Shown in pieces: positions 20,101 through 29,210 of a DNA stretch of 64,000 nucleotides. The position numbers and the translations under genes were made by a program. Origin of the DNA: Sinorhizobium garamanticum (GTDB taxonomy: Bacteria; Pseudomonadota; Alphaproteobacteria; Rhizobiales; Rhizobiaceae); assembly GCF_029892065.1 (NCBI RefSeq), contig NZ_CP120373.1, forward strand, positions 2,549,001 through 2,613,000, read 5' to 3'. The notes beneath the pieces were generated by a model, which made no database searches, was not told the DNA's origin, and was given only the letters and a program-made list of their open reading frames with translations. Positions within the stretch are counted from its first letter, which is position 1. Each line of letters opens with the position of its first letter.

Positions 20101-22161
20101 ATGGCAACTAAAGTCAAAGAAAACGAAGAAGCAGACGTTGAACGCGAAGGCGCTCCGGACGGCCCGCTTCTCGACCTTTCCGACGACGCTGTCAAGAAGA
20201 TGATCAAGGCCGCCAAGAAGCGCGGCTATGTGACGATGGACGAACTGAATTCTGTCCTGCCGTCCGAGGAAGTCACCTCCGAACAGATCGAAGACACGAT
20301 GGCCATGCTCTCCGACATGGGCATCAATGTCATCGAAGATGAAGAAGCCGAGGAAGCCGGCGGTGGCGGCGACGACGAAGACGGCGCTGATGACGGTGAC
20401 AGCGAAGGCGGTGAACTCACCACCTCCACCGGTACCGCGCTTGCGACCGGCAAGAAGAAAGAACCGACCGATCGCACCGACGATCCGGTGCGCATGTATT
20501 TGCGCGAAATGGGTTCGGTCGAACTTCTCTCCCGCGAGGGCGAAATTGCGATCGCCAAGCGCATCGAGGCCGGCCGCGAGACGATGATTGCCGGGCTCTG
20601 TGAGAGCCCTCTTACCTTCCAGGCGCTGATCATCTGGCGCGATGAACTGAACGAAGGCCAGACGCTTCTGCGCGAGATCATCGATCTCGAAACGACCTAT
20701 TCCGGTCCCGAGGCGAAGGCTGCTCCGCAGTTCCAGAGCCCGGAAAAGATCGAGGCTGACCGCAAGGCGGCCGAAGAGAAGGAAAAGGTGCGCAGGACGC
20801 GTGTTGCCGCTGCCAATGACGACGACATCACCAATGTCGGCGGCGATGGCCAGCCGCCCGAGGAAGAAGAAGAGGACGATGATGAATCGAACCTCTCGCT
20901 CGCCGCGATGGAAGCGGAACTGCGCCCGCAGGTGATGGAAACGCTCGACATCATCGCCGAGACCTACAAAAAGCTTCGCAAGCTGCAGGACCAGCAGGTG
21001 GAAGCACGCCTTGCCGCGACCGGTACGCTGTCGCCGGCGCAGGAGCGCCGTTACAAGGAGCTGAAGGACGAGCTGATCAAGGCGGTGAAGTCGCTGTCGC
21101 TCAACCAGAACCGCATCGATGCGCTGGTAGAGCAGCTTTACGACATTTCGAAGCGCCTGATGCAGAACGAAGGCCGGCTGTTGCGCCTTGCAGAATCTTA
21201 CGGCGTCAAGCGCGACTCGTTCCTGGAACAGTATTCGGGCGCCGAGCTCGACCCGAACTGGATGAAGTCGATCAGCAATCTCGCCGGCAAGGGCTGGAAG
21301 GAGTTTGCCAAGGCCGAGAACCAGACGATCCGGGATATCCGCCAGGAGATCCAGAATCTCGCGACCGAAACCGGCATTTCCATCGCCGAGTTCCGCCGCA
21401 TCGTTTCCATGGTCCAGAAGGGCGAGCGCGAAGCGCGCATCGCCAAGAAGGAAATGGTCGAGGCCAACCTGCGTCTCGTCATTTCGATTGCCAAGAAGTA
21501 TACGAACCGCGGCCTGCAGTTCCTGGATCTCATCCAGGAAGGCAACATCGGCCTGATGAAGGCGGTCGACAAGTTCGAGTACCGCCGCGGCTACAAGTTC
21601 TCGACCTATGCCACCTGGTGGATCCGGCAGGCGATCACCCGTTCGATCGCCGACCAGGCCCGCACGATCCGCATTCCGGTGCACATGATCGAGACGATCA
21701 ACAAGATCGTCCGTACCTCGCGCCAGATGCTGCACGAGATCGGTCGCGAGCCGACGCCGGAGGAATTGGCCGAAAAGCTCGCCATGCCGCTCGAGAAGGT
21801 GCGCAAGGTGCTGAAGATCGCCAAGGAACCGATCTCGCTCGAAACGCCGGTCGGTGACGAGGAAGATTCACACCTCGGCGATTTCATCGAGGACAAGAAC
21901 GCGCTCTTGCCGATCGACGCCGCCATCCAGGCGAACCTGCGTGAAACGACGACCCGCGTTCTCGCTTCGCTGACGCCGCGCGAAGAGCGTGTTCTGCGCA
22001 TGCGCTTCGGCATCGGCATGAACACGGACCACACGCTCGAAGAGGTCGGCCAGCAGTTCTCGGTCACCCGCGAACGTATCCGCCAGATCGAAGCGAAGGC
22101 GCTGAGAAAGCTCAAGCATCCGAGCCGTTCGCGCAAGCTGCGCTCGTTCCTCGACAGCTAA
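20101..22161 (+). CDS. rpoD: RNA polymerase primary sigma factor (sigma-70, SigA)
   Basis: The 686-residue housekeeping sigma factor. Region 1.1 ([22 protein letters not shown]) is followed by region 1.2 ([22 protein letters not shown]), the acidic non-conserved domain (EEEEEDDDE), region 2 ([46 protein letters not shown]), region 3 and region 4 ([24 protein letters not shown]). ATG 20101 begins [12 protein letters not shown], the alphaproteobacterial start; the upstream in-frame extension to 20026 is non-family. AAGGAAAG lies about 14 bases before it. A strong terminator follows. Confidence 0.98.
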   Translation: MATKVKENEEADVEREGAPDGPLLDLSDDAVKKMIKAAKKRGYVTMDELNSVLPSEEVTSEQIEDTMAMLSDMGINVIEDEEAEEAGGGGDDEDGADDGDSEGGELTTSTGTALATGKKKEPTDRTDDPVRMYLREMGSVELLSREGEIAIAKRIEAGRETMIAGLCESPLTFQALIIWRDELNEGQTLLREIIDLETTYSGPEAKAAPQFQSPEKIEADRKAAEEKEKVRRTRVAAANDDDITNVGGDGQPPEEEEEDDDESNLSLAAMEAELRPQVMETLDIIAETYKKLRKLQDQQVEARLAATGTLSPAQERRYKELKDELIKAVKSLSLNQNRIDALVEQLYDISKRLMQNEGRLLRLAESYGVKRDSFLEQYSGAELDPNWMKSISNLAGKGWKEFAKAENQTIRDIRQEIQNLATETGISIAEFRRIVSMVQKGEREARIAKKEMVEANLRLVISIAKKYTNRGLQFLDLIQEGNIGLMKAVDKFEYRRGYKFSTYATWWIRQAITRSIADQARTIRIPVHMIETINKIVRTSRQMLHEIGREPTPEELAEKLAMPLEKVRKVLKIAKEPISLETPVGDEEDSHLGDFIEDKNALLPIDAAIQANLRETTTRVLASLTPREERVLRMRFGIGMNTDHTLEEVGQQFSVTRERIRQIEAKALRKLKHPSRSRKLRSFLDS

Positions 22162-22178
22162 GCGCTACAGAGACGTCG

Positions 22179-22208
22179 AAAAAGCCGGGCCTCGCGCCCG
22201 GCTTTTTT
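22179..22208 (+). terminator. rho-independent terminator after rpoD
   Basis: AAAAAGCCGGGC pairs with GCCCGGCTTTTT around a five-base loop; six Ts end the hairpin. Confidence 0.9.
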
Positions 22209-22254
22209 GTGGCCATCTTTCTGGCTTTTGCGGACGCACCCGTTCCGGCCGCGC

Positions 22255-22283
22255 TTGTTCACCCATGACCACGGGACTATACT
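22255..22283 (+). promoter_or_regulatory. possible promoter upstream of the GYD-domain gene
   Basis: TTGTTC, 17 bases, TATACT. It lies 208 bases upstream of the next start, with an inverted repeat in between. Confidence 0.35.
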
Positions 22284-22381
22284 TTGCGGCTCGCAGCGAG
22301 CCCGCGACGCAGGAGAGGACGCACCGCGGGCGTGAACCGAGAGCGCCCATGCGATAACGCATCATCGGCGCGCGAATGAGT

Positions 22382-22488
22382 TAGAGCGGGATGCGGGCCG
22401 CGTACTCTTTTCCTCATCCCGCTAGTCCTTTGAATCCAGAGCATTTTGTTCGCTTTCATCCGAAAGCGGGATGCTCTGTGGGAGGTGT
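22382..22488. repeat. interspersed GCGGGATG/CATCCCGC inverted repeat
   Basis: Two nested imperfect palindromes: AGAGCGGGATG...CATCCCGCT, then AGAGCATTTTG...CGAAAGCGGGATGCTCT. Such AGAGCGGGATG-type intergenic elements look mobile and non-coding; I do not recognise a formal name. Confidence 0.5.
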
Positions 22489-22491
22489 GAG

Positions 22492-22785
22492 ATGACCACT
22501 TATGTCGTGCTTCTCAATTGGACCGAGCAAGGTATCAAGAATGTACGCGAGTCTCCGAAGCGGCTGGATGCTGCCAAGAAGGTGCTTTCCGAAATGGGCG
22601 GGTCCTTCAAGGACTTCTATCTGACCATGGGCGAATACGACATGGTCGCAGTCTGCGAAGCGCCCGACGACGCGGTTGCCGCACGGTTTGCGTTGACTCT
22701 TGGGATGAACGGCAATGTGCGCACCCGCACATTGAAGGCATTTCCGGAAGCTGCCTATCGTGAACTGATCGGCACGCTCGGCTAG
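22492..22785 (+). CDS. GYD domain-containing protein
   Basis: A 97-residue single-domain protein of the GYD family (ferredoxin-like fold, function unknown). The family signature is the YLTMGEYDMVAVCEAPDD segment, with NVRTRTLKAFPEAAYREL at the C-terminus. ATG 22492 is preceded by an excellent GGAGGTGTGA. It is monocistronic, followed 23 bases later by a perfect hairpin. Confidence 0.88.
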   Translation: MTTYVVLLNWTEQGIKNVRESPKRLDAAKKVLSEMGGSFKDFYLTMGEYDMVAVCEAPDDAVAARFALTLGMNGNVRTRTLKAFPEAAYRELIGTLG

Positions 22786-22808
22786 ATTGCGTCGTTTCAA
22801 GGAGTTGG

Positions 22809-22843
22809 ATCATCTCACCGTTTCATTGAAACGGTGAGATGAT
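22809..22843. terminator. perfect 15-bp hairpin between convergent genes
   Basis: ATCATCTCACCGTTT and AAACGGTGAGATGAT pair perfectly around CATTG, lying between the GYD and DUF2066 genes. Short T-rich ends on both strands make a bidirectional terminator likely. The length and perfection are notable. Confidence 0.6.
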
Positions 22844-22926
22844 TTCGGCGTCGATGCTCCGGCGGGGCGGCGCTTCCATCTTGCGACTGACTGACATGCC
22901 ATTGACGCGTGGAAGGGCGATCTGCG

Positions 22927-23739
22927 TCAAAGCGCGCCGTTGCCCGACAGGATTTGCGCCGCGCCGCGGATCGCGTTGCGAAAGGCGTCGTCGAAGCTGA
23001 CGCCGCGGATTTGCCACCGGTGCATCTTCCCGGCGCTCGCCAGTTGCCAGTCGGCAATCCAGCCGAGCGCCTCGTTGTTCCAGGACATCGTACCGGCGAG
23101 CGCGACATCGCCGCCGATCTTTTCTGCCAGCCGTTCAAGCTGCACCGCCCCTTCCCTCGACACGACGCCGGGGCCGAGCCTTTCCAGTGCAAGCGTTTTC
23201 CGCGTCGGCAGCCTTGCTTCAAGCGCGAGAGGTACGGTCGCTGCGGCGAGCGACTCGGCCATGTAGGGGCTCTCGCCGCCATCGTTTGTCAGCATGAAAC
23301 TGCGCTTCTGGTCGTGGACGGCGAGAAGGACGGCAATCCTTGGGCGCGGCTGCGGCCAGGGCCTGCTTCCCAGCGCGTCGAGCAGCCGGTCGATCGTAGC
23401 CGGCTCGTAACGACAGGTCAGGTCATGCGGCCGGTCGTGCGTGCCCTGTTCGTCGTGGATCGGGATACCCTCCAGCCGATCGCGATAGGCAAAGGACGCG
23501 ACGAAGCTGCCGGCACGTTCAAGGAGCGGGGTGAACGCCGGAGCGGCAAGCAAACGCTGGTCGCCCGAGACCTTGACCAGGACTTCGCCCAGGCATTCGC
23601 GAAAGCCGAGTTCCCGGTTCTTCTCGCCGGTGCCGGTGACAATCGCGTCGCTCGTGTAAAGATCCTGTGCCATCGCGGAAGAGATCACACCGGTAAGCAT
23701 GGCGAGCAACGGCAAGACGGCTGTCATTCTGGCGGTCAT
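22927..23739 (-). CDS. DUF2066-family secreted protein
   Basis: A 270-residue protein with a signal peptide (AVLPLLAMLTGVISSAMAQ) followed by the DUF2066 pattern: LYTSDAIVTGTGEKNRELGF, LVKVSGDQRLL, YRDRLEGIPIHDEQGTHDRP and the C-terminal half RIAVLLAVHDQ. The function of the family is unknown; export to the periplasm is inferred from the signal. It is transcribed away from the lytic-transglycosylase lipoprotein gene, with a 70-base shared promoter region. Confidence 0.75.
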   Translation of the reverse strand: MTARMTAVLPLLAMLTGVISSAMAQDLYTSDAIVTGTGEKNRELGFRECLGEVLVKVSGDQRLLAAPAFTPLLERAGSFVASFAYRDRLEGIPIHDEQGTHDRPHDLTCRYEPATIDRLLDALGSRPWPQPRPRIAVLLAVHDQKRSFMLTNDGGESPYMAESLAAATVPLALEARLPTRKTLALERLGPGVVSREGAVQLERLAEKIGGDVALAGTMSWNNEALGWIADWQLASAGKMHRWQIRGVSFDDAFRNAIRGAAQILSGNGAL

Positions 23740-23809
23740 TCAACTTCGCCTCAAAACCGATCCTTAAGATTTACGCTTTATCAATCTCTCGCAAACGAGA
23801 GGTTCCGCG

Positions 23810-24379
23810 ATGCGTTGCGTTTTTGTCGTCGTCCTCCTGTTGCTGGCCGGCTGCGGAACGGTGCCGAAAGACACCCGGAACGCCTGCGCGGTTTTCGAGC
23901 AGCGAGACGGTCTTTTCAACAGTTGGCGCCGGGCCGCCTACGCGGCGGAGCGCGAATATGGCGTGCCCGTTCCGGTGCTGATGGCAACGATCTACACGGA
24001 GTCCGGTTTCCAGCACAACGCAAGGCCGCCGCGCACAAAGCTCTTCGGCTTCATCCCCTGGACGCGTGTCTCTTCCGCCTATGGATATTCGCAGGCGCTC
24101 GACGGCACCTGGGCGCGCTACCAGACCGAAACCGGACGCTGGACGGCACGCCGGACGGATTTCGCTGACGCGATCCGCTTCATTGCCTGGTACCACAATC
24201 AAAGCCACCAGCAGAACGGCATCGCGCTCAACGACCCTTATCGGCTCTACATTGCCTACTACCACGGCCATGGCGGCTACGCGCGCGGAAACTGGAGCCA
24301 AACGGCGCAGACCGGCGCAAAGCGCGCCTCCGGCATGGCGGCGCTTTACGCGCAGCAACTGCGCGGCTGCAGTTCGTAG
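23810..24379 (+). CDS. lytic transglycosylase (SLT) domain lipoprotein
   Basis: A 189-residue peptidoglycan-active lipoprotein. The signal ends in a lipobox (LLLLAGCGT), so Cys15 should be lipidated and the protein anchored in the envelope. The SLT fold is seen in VPVPVLMATIYTESGFQHNA, where the Glu of TESGF is the expected catalytic acid, then AYGYSQALDGTW and YIAYYHGHGGY. Start ATG 23810 fits the signal peptide. Whether it is an active enzyme or a binding protein is not shown. Confidence 0.85.
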   Translation: MRCVFVVVLLLLAGCGTVPKDTRNACAVFEQRDGLFNSWRRAAYAAEREYGVPVPVLMATIYTESGFQHNARPPRTKLFGFIPWTRVSSAYGYSQALDGTWARYQTETGRWTARRTDFADAIRFIAWYHNQSHQQNGIALNDPYRLYIAYYHGHGGYARGNWSQTAQTGAKRASGMAALYAQQLRGCSS

Positions 24380-24525
24380 CAATCGGCGCGTTCGGCGCCA
24401 TTCGCCCACACGCCAGCAAATGCGACCTCCTCCTCGTGGATGGATGACAAAAAATCATCATCGGCTGTCGGAACCTTTCCGCTTCGCTCGTCCTTTGCCT
24501 GTCCAGCCAAATAGGAGGAAATGAA

Positions 24526-24879
24526 ATGGCCTATGTTGATGGTTTTCTCGTCGCGGTGCCAAAAGCGAAGGTCGAGGACTACAAAGCGCTCGCGCGCCGG
24601 GCGGGCGAGGTGTGGAAGGAACATGGTGCACTCAACTATGTCGAGTGCCTGGCGGACGACGTACCCTATGGAGAATTGACGTCCTTTCCGCGCGCGGTGC
24701 AGGCGAAGGACGACGAGACGGTCGTTTTCTCCTGGGTCGTCTACGCGTCGCGCCAGGATCGTGACGCGACCGTTGCCAAGGTCATGGCCGATCCGCGGCT
24801 TCAGGGTGACGAGTGGAAGTCCATCTTCGACGGCAAGCGCCTGATTTATGGGGGCTTCGAACCGTTCTTAGAGCTGTAG
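24526..24879 (+). CDS. DUF1428 domain-containing protein
   Basis: A 117-residue cytosolic protein matching DUF1428 (dimeric alpha-beta barrel type): MAYVDGFLVAVPKAKVEDYK, ECLADDVPYGELTSFPRAV, ETVVFSWVVYASRQDRD and FDGKRLIYGGFEPFLEL. The AGGAGG site before ATG 24526 is strong. No biochemical role is established. It is followed by a 150-base gap before yjbQ. Confidence 0.9.
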   Translation: MAYVDGFLVAVPKAKVEDYKALARRAGEVWKEHGALNYVECLADDVPYGELTSFPRAVQAKDDETVVFSWVVYASRQDRDATVAKVMADPRLQGDEWKSIFDGKRLIYGGFEPFLEL

Positions 24880-25029
24880 CGGGCAGGGGCCGCGCTTCCC
24901 CGGCAGGCAGGGTCGGGCCCTTTCACTTTGCTCTTTCCCGCGTGCGGTGCGCCGAATTTTGACCTCTTGGATATTTTTCCTAAGTTTATTCCATTGAGGG
25001 ATGTGTTCGCCGCACGGGAAGAGCCGCAA

Positions 25030-25452
25030 ATGCCGCAGACTATCATCACCATCGCCACCCGTGGCCAGGGACTCTACGAGTTCACCGATGCTGCCGCCGA
25101 TTTCGTGCGGCAATCAGGCGTCGCGGAGGGACTCCTCACCGTATTCGTCCGTCACACGTCCGCTTCCTTGCTCATCCAGGAAAACGCCGACCCGGATGTA
25201 AAACGTGATCTCAGCGAGTTCTTCGGTCGCCTAGTACCGCCGTCCTCCGATCCTTCGATGCGCTGGATCGCGCACACCCAGGAGGGACCGGACGACATGC
25301 CGGCGCATATAAAGGCGGCGCTCACGCAGGTCTCGCTCGGCATCCCGGTAAGCGGTGGGCGCATGATGCTCGGCACCTGGCAGGGGCTCTATCTGTTCGA
25401 GCATCGCGATCGCCCGCACCGGCGCGAAATCGTTCTGCATCTCGGCGCGTGA
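25030..25452 (+). CDS. YjbQ family protein
   Basis: A 140-residue UPF0047/YjbQ protein; members complement thiamine-phosphate synthase defects weakly, but the true role is unclear. Signatures are TRGQGLYEFTDAAADFV, VFVRHTSASLLIQENADPDV, DDMPAHIKAALTQVSLGIPV and LGTWQGLYLFEHRDRPHRR. ATG 25030 has GGAAGAG upstream and removes an atypical 34-residue extension. It is followed by an NTF2-like gene 77 bases later. Confidence 0.92.
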   Translation: MPQTIITIATRGQGLYEFTDAAADFVRQSGVAEGLLTVFVRHTSASLLIQENADPDVKRDLSEFFGRLVPPSSDPSMRWIAHTQEGPDDMPAHIKAALTQVSLGIPVSGGRMMLGTWQGLYLFEHRDRPHRREIVLHLGA

Positions 25453-25529
25453 TCGGCGCTCAACTGAGTCCTGCTCCGGCTGGCCATTCTGCGGTACAGT
25501 AAGTGACCACACAGCTTCGGGGAAAGACG

Positions 25530-25934
25530 ATGACAGACGTGCAGACCATCGCCAGCCGTTTCATCGAGGCCGTCAACGGCCGAGATTTCGATGCGCTTTC
25601 CCGCCTCGTCGACGAAGATGTCGCCCTTGATTCGCTGACCGGCCAGCGAACTGTGGGCGTCGGCCCGCTGAGAACCTGGATCATGAACTATCTGAGCCAT
25701 TTCGACGAGACGTTCAGCGATATCGTGCTGATGCATGACGCCTTCGGGCAGCGCGTCGCCGCCGATATGACCGCGCGCGGCACCTATCGCAAGACCATGC
25801 CGGGCTTTCCCGAGGCCTCGGGCCAGAGCTACGCCATTCCGAGCGTTTTTATCTTCGAAATCGAGGACGGCGTCATCACGCGCCTCAGCCACTATCGCAA
25901 TCTCCGCATCTTCGAGCGGGAACTGGCGAGCTGA
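25530..25934 (+). CDS. nuclear transport factor 2-like (SnoaL-type) protein
   Basis: A 134-residue protein of the NTF2-like fold. It begins TIASRFIEAVNGRDFDALSRLVDEDV, then TGQRTVGVGPLRTWIM and FIFEIEDGVITRLSHYRN, where the 'FEIEDGVITRL' strand is typical of SnoaL/ketosteroid isomerase-like proteins. GGGGAAAG precedes ATG 25530. Members may be isomerases or ligand binders; no substrate can be named. Confidence 0.85.
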   Translation: MTDVQTIASRFIEAVNGRDFDALSRLVDEDVALDSLTGQRTVGVGPLRTWIMNYLSHFDETFSDIVLMHDAFGQRVAADMTARGTYRKTMPGFPEASGQSYAIPSVFIFEIEDGVITRLSHYRNLRIFERELAS

Positions 25935-26178
25935 GCCGTCTCCACGCGTAACATACTGAATGTCTGCGTGTTTTCTCCTTGGACCGGCTCCGGGGCGAAG
26001 AGATACGGCGGGCCGACGCATCGCTTTGCTTGTCGCTTCGTCTTTGCGCGGTTCATCTACCTGAACGGTGCATGAACGGAGGGTTCCGGTATCGTTCAGT
26101 TTATCCGGTCTATGGTTGGCTCAATCGTCGAGAGCGGTAATCGCCAATTTAGAATCCTTCGTACACCGGAGAAACGCT

Positions 26179-26568
26179 ATGAAGAAATTCCTCGTCAATG
26201 CCGCGGTTGCTGCCGTCATAGGGCTGACTGGTCTTGCGGGTGCAGCCACCACGGCTTCTGCTGAATCGCTCATATTCCAATTCGGCTCGCCGCGCGGCGT
26301 CGATGTCCAGTACCGTGACTATGACCGCTATGACCGCTATAGCGACGAGGGTGATTGGCGCCGGGATCGCCCCCGCTGGGGCGGTGAGCGCCGCGGCCGC
26401 TGTGACCGGTGGCTTGCCGTTGAAAAGGCACGTGATCTCGGTCTACGCCGGGCCCATGTCGCCAATGTCGCGCGGCGCAAGGTTATCGTCGAGGGCCGCC
26501 GCCACGGTTACCGCGAGGCAATCATCTTCGCGAATGTGCGTGGATGCCCGGTGATCGGCCGCTGGTAA
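26179..26568 (+). CDS. small secreted basic protein, uncharacterised
   Basis: A 129-residue protein with a clear signal peptide (KKFLVNAAVAAVIGLTGLAGAATTASAE). The mature part has a Tyr/Asp/Arg-rich low-complexity stretch (RDYDRYDRYSDEGDWRRDRP) and a C-terminal domain in which two cysteines (RCDRW and RGCPVIGRW) frame VIVEGRRHGYREAIIFANV, a pattern common in rhizobial periplasmic proteins of unknown role. GGAGAAA precedes ATG 26179; the longer frame from 26068 lacks a ribosome site. Confidence 0.8.
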   Translation: MKKFLVNAAVAAVIGLTGLAGAATTASAESLIFQFGSPRGVDVQYRDYDRYDRYSDEGDWRRDRPRWGGERRGRCDRWLAVEKARDLGLRRAHVANVARRKVIVEGRRHGYREAIIFANVRGCPVIGRW

Positions 26569-26610
26569 GCTGCCGGATTTCCGCACCGTCTTCCCCGGCC
26601 GTCGGAAATG

Positions 26611-26640
26611 CGCCCCTCACGGCAACCGTGAGGGGCGTTT
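26611..26640. terminator. terminator between convergent genes
   Basis: CGCCCCTCACGG and CCGTGAGGGGCG form a twelve-pair stem with a CAA loop, followed by TTT. Confidence 0.75.
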
Positions 26641-26740
26641 GATTCGAAAAGCCCGATGCAATTCGCCGGGGGCTTTGTCGCTGGCCATCGCGCGAAGGGG
26701 GCCCGGCGGAGTGTTCCTTCTCCGTGCCGGGCCAAACGCT

Positions 26741-27529
26741 TCACTGCTCGATGGCGAAAGTCACGTTGACGGTGACGTTGTAGGCATTTTCGCCGGTCGC
26801 GATCGGAACGGCATCGGCGGCGAATTCCTTGGCCATGGTGCGCGCCACCGGAAGCGGTTCCGGGCGGGGAGCCTGTTCCGAAATCTCGATCAGCCGGCCG
26901 AGCGAGACGCCGGCCGCCTCCGCCAGGACCTTCGCCTTGACGATCGCGTCGGCGACCGCCGCCTTGCGGGCCTCGGTGATGACTTCGTCGGGCTTGTCCT
27001 TGGTGAATTCGATGCCGCCACCCTGGTTGATGCCAAGCGTCACGGACTTGTCGAGGACTTCGCCGAGATTGCTCAGATCGCGCACGCGCACGGTGACACC
27101 GTTGACGACCTGATAGCCGATGAGTTCCGGCGGCCGGTTGCTGCCGTCGTTGCCCTGCGGCGGGTAGTTGTATTGAGGGTTGATGGAGAAGCCGCTCGTC
27201 TGCAGGTCGCGCTCGGCAATGCCGCCCTGCTTGAGTGCCGAGAGCACGTCTGCCATCGCCTTATTGTTGGCGTCGAGCGCCTCGCGCGCGGTCTTTGCAT
27301 CCTTGACGACGCTCAATTGCACGATCGCCATGTCGGGTGCTGCGGTTGCGCGGCCCTCACCGGAGACCTTGATCAGCGCCTGGCGGCCCCGAATCCCCTC
27401 GGGACGCCCGTTGCCGCCGCTCTTGCTATCATTGCCTTCAGCCGCCACAGCGGCGGCCGCAAAAGCGCCCGCAAAGGCGGCGGCCATGGCAGCGACATGA
27501 ACCGTGCGGGCGATGCGTGTAGAAATCAT
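26741..27529 (-). CDS. SIMPL (DUF541) domain periplasmic protein
   Basis: A 262-residue exported protein of the SIMPL family (related to Brucella BP26/Omp28). The signal peptide VAAMAAAFAGAFAAAAVAAEG precedes the domain: LIKVSGEGRATAAPDMAIVQLSV, the INPQYNYPP tract, VNGVTVRVRDLSNLGEVLDKSV, and ARKAAVADAIVKAKVLAEAAGVSLG. The family forms oligomeric channel-like or immunodominant periplasmic assemblies, with possible envelope-stress roles. GGAGAGA is upstream of the ATG. Confidence 0.88.
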   Translation of the reverse strand: MISTRIARTVHVAAMAAAFAGAFAAAAVAAEGNDSKSGGNGRPEGIRGRQALIKVSGEGRATAAPDMAIVQLSVVKDAKTAREALDANNKAMADVLSALKQGGIAERDLQTSGFSINPQYNYPPQGNDGSNRPPELIGYQVVNGVTVRVRDLSNLGEVLDKSVTLGINQGGGIEFTKDKPDEVITEARKAAVADAIVKAKVLAEAAGVSLGRLIEISEQAPRPEPLPVARTMAKEFAADAVPIATGENAYNVTVNVTFAIEQ

Positions 27530-27682
27530 GGTTATTTCTCTCCGGTTGTTTTATGCCGAACTCTTGCTTATCGATTGTGTAGGCATTGCGGCAATGGCTT
27601 GTCGTCAAATAGGTTTTCCGCTAGAGCCATTGCGACCCGCGAATTACCATTGGTTCGCGGTCAACCGGCAGATGACCGGCAC

Positions 27683-27758
27683 GGGCCTGTAGCTCAATGG
27701 TTAGAGCCGGCGGCTCATAACCGCTTGGTTGGGGGTTCGAGTCCCTCCGGGCCCACCA
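27683..27758 (+). tRNA. tRNA-Ile2 (anticodon CAU, lysidine-type)
   Basis: Cloverleaf: acceptor GGGCCTG pairs with CGGGCCC (27748-27754), D-arm TAGCTCAATGGTTAGAGC, anticodon loop CTCATAA between GGCGG and CCGCT, T-arm with GGTTCGAGTCC, and encoded CCA end. The anticodon stem-loop GGCGGCTCATAACCGCTTGG closely matches E. coli tRNA-Ile2, so CAU is likely converted by TilS to read AUA, rather than Met. Confidence 0.9.
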
Positions 27759-27762
27759 TTTC
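27736..27762. other. putative attachment site attL (tRNA 3' end)
   Basis: The tRNA end from AGTCCCTCCGGGCCCACCA through TTTC recurs with two mismatches in 23 bases at 29379-29400. The pair is likely the footprint of integration at this tRNA gene. Confidence 0.6.
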
Positions 27763-27804
27763 TTTTAAAAATCAAATGGTTACGAGGTGGTTTTCTATAG
27801 AAAA

Positions 27805-28035
27805 CTAGAAAACTTGGAAAACTCTTAGAAAGCCTAGAACTGGCTTACTTCTTCGGCCCGAGCGGCGCGGTGCCGGTATGGCCGTGATAGAACGCCGGTC
27901 GTCGAAGACCTCGAATTCGGCGGTGAGCCGTTTGGCCAGCCGCTTCGCGATATGGCGAGTGCGCAAAGCCTCGCAGGAAGGCGAATAGCTCACGCTCGCC
28001 GACGCAACGCCTTTAGGTTCGTCGCTATAAAGCAT
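27805..28035 (-). pseudogene. degraded small gene, frameshifted near its 3' end
   Basis: A 76-codon frame that overlaps the upstream small gene's stop by 11 bases (ATG inside ATGCTTTATAG). Its first part (SYSPSCEALRTRHIAKRLAKRL, AEFEVFDD) looks coding, but the natural end appears in another frame: AFYHGHTGTAPLGPKK and a stop at about 27848. A one-base indel near 27895 would explain this. The function is unknown; no domain is recognised. It is probably the last cargo gene of the tRNA-adjacent element. Confidence 0.4.
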
Positions 28036-28252
28036 TAGGTCCGTCGCTATCCAGCAGTTCGTTCAGCAGCTTCTCTCTGTCGATCATGTCAAACTCGCGG
28101 ATCATGTAGAGAACCCTCAACCCTTCCATTACTGCCAAGTGGCTCTTAGGGTCCACTTGACGCACTTTGCACCAGTCATGAACGACCTGCTCCACAAGCA
28201 CGGCCTCAGTCTCTTTCGTTGGCGAAATCTTTCTTGCTGAGCGCTTGGGCAT
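28025..28252 (-). CDS. small hypothetical protein (75 aa)
   Basis: A short charged protein starting MPKRSARKISPTKETEAVLV with the helix-rich segment VVHDWCKVRQVDPKSHLAVMEG. No signal peptide, membrane helix or known domain is visible. GGAGGGAG upstream of ATG 28252 is a strong ribosome site. It lies inside the tRNA-adjacent element and overlaps the next small frame, suggesting a translationally coupled pair. Confidence 0.5.
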   Translation of the reverse strand: MPKRSARKISPTKETEAVLVEQVVHDWCKVRQVDPKSHLAVMEGLRVLYMIREFDMIDREKLLNELLDSDGPNAL

Positions 28253-28355
28253 TGCGGCTCCCTCCGGTCCCTGTGTGAACTATTGTCGCTTCTCGCGTTG
28301 ACTAGGGTACCTTCGAACGCTCTTGACGGTTCGGTTCGGCAACAGCGTTGTCGTT

Positions 28356-28535
28356 TCAGTGTGGATTTGGTGCGGATGCCTGGGGGACATATACAACGAC
28401 GTCTTGGTTTTTGTCGTCCAACAGCGCGCCTCCGACCAGCAGATAAGCCGTAAGAGCGAACATCGAAAGGAGCATTATGCCCAACGGCAGACCAGTTGAT
28501 GCCCTTCGTTCCGGTTGTCCATAAATGTCATGCAT
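28356..28535 (-). CDS. small single-pass membrane protein (59 aa)
   Basis: A short protein with one hydrophobic helix (LPLGIMLLSMFALTAYLLVGGAL) between a polar N-terminus (MHDIYGQPERRAS) and a short C-tail. AAGGAACG precedes ATG 28535; the longer frame from 28625 lacks support. A GGACC...TAAGTCC palindrome, repeated further downstream, lies about 145 bases upstream. No family is recognised. Confidence 0.45.
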   Translation of the reverse strand: MHDIYGQPERRASTGLPLGIMLLSMFALTAYLLVGGALLDDKNQDVVVYVPQASAPNPH

Positions 28536-28680
28536 CACGCGTTCCTTTCGGCGGGGCAAGCCGAGGCGATGGAGGCCCAGACCGTCTGGAAGGGACGTCA
28601 ACAGGCCGCTCCAGGAACTCCACACGCCCTGAGCGGCGAACTCTATGCTCTATGGATGGTTCCGCGCTCGAAAGCGATTA

Positions 28681-28714
28681 GGACCTTTGCGGGCCGCATT
28701 GGACCTAAGTCCCA
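28681..28714. promoter_or_regulatory. repeated GGACCTTTG...GGACCTAAGTCCCA module, copy 1
   Basis: GGACCTTTG, 11 bases, then GGACCTAAGTCCCA, a near-palindrome. The same arrangement recurs at 29211-29245. It resembles a two-half-site binding element; compare DosR-type boxes (GGGAC-N4-GTCCC). Inference only. Confidence 0.4.
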
Positions 28715-29210
28715 CTTTCTAACCCGTTGTGATCGTGGCAATGTTGCAGGCGGTTACACGAGGGAACATGCCTCGCGAGGGACCAGGCCACCAGTGACAT
28801 CGCCTTCAAGACCGGACGAAGTCCCAGCGGCCGATGTTCCAAGCAAGCGATGCTGTAACCCCGGGCTCGGCAGCGTCGGTCGCCGGGCCCTTTGCTTTCT
28901 GCCGGCATAAACCGGCGGGCTTCTCGTTAATAACCTTCTCGACCAGCCCGACTGAAAACTTCGCTCAGCTCGGGCGGATCTTGCGATGGATAAAGAGGAG
29001 TGGCATCTCGGCCAAAAGATAGCGCCTGACGGCCACCTAAAGGCGAGTACCGCGAGTAGAAAGCGCGATGCCAGCCCAAGAGTTGGGAGCTGACATCGCC
29101 AATTGCCGGCCCTGATTGGACCAGCAGCCTCCGTGAGGGTCGCTATTAACAGCGCGACCCATCCTCAAAAGATTATATTCGGCGCATCGTTCCGTAGTTG
29201 AAGGCCCGTA

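Noticed and set aside
27683..27758. Initiator or elongator tRNA-Met
   Set aside because: The anticodon stem and loop match tRNA-Ile2 better than either Met species, though CAU is shared.
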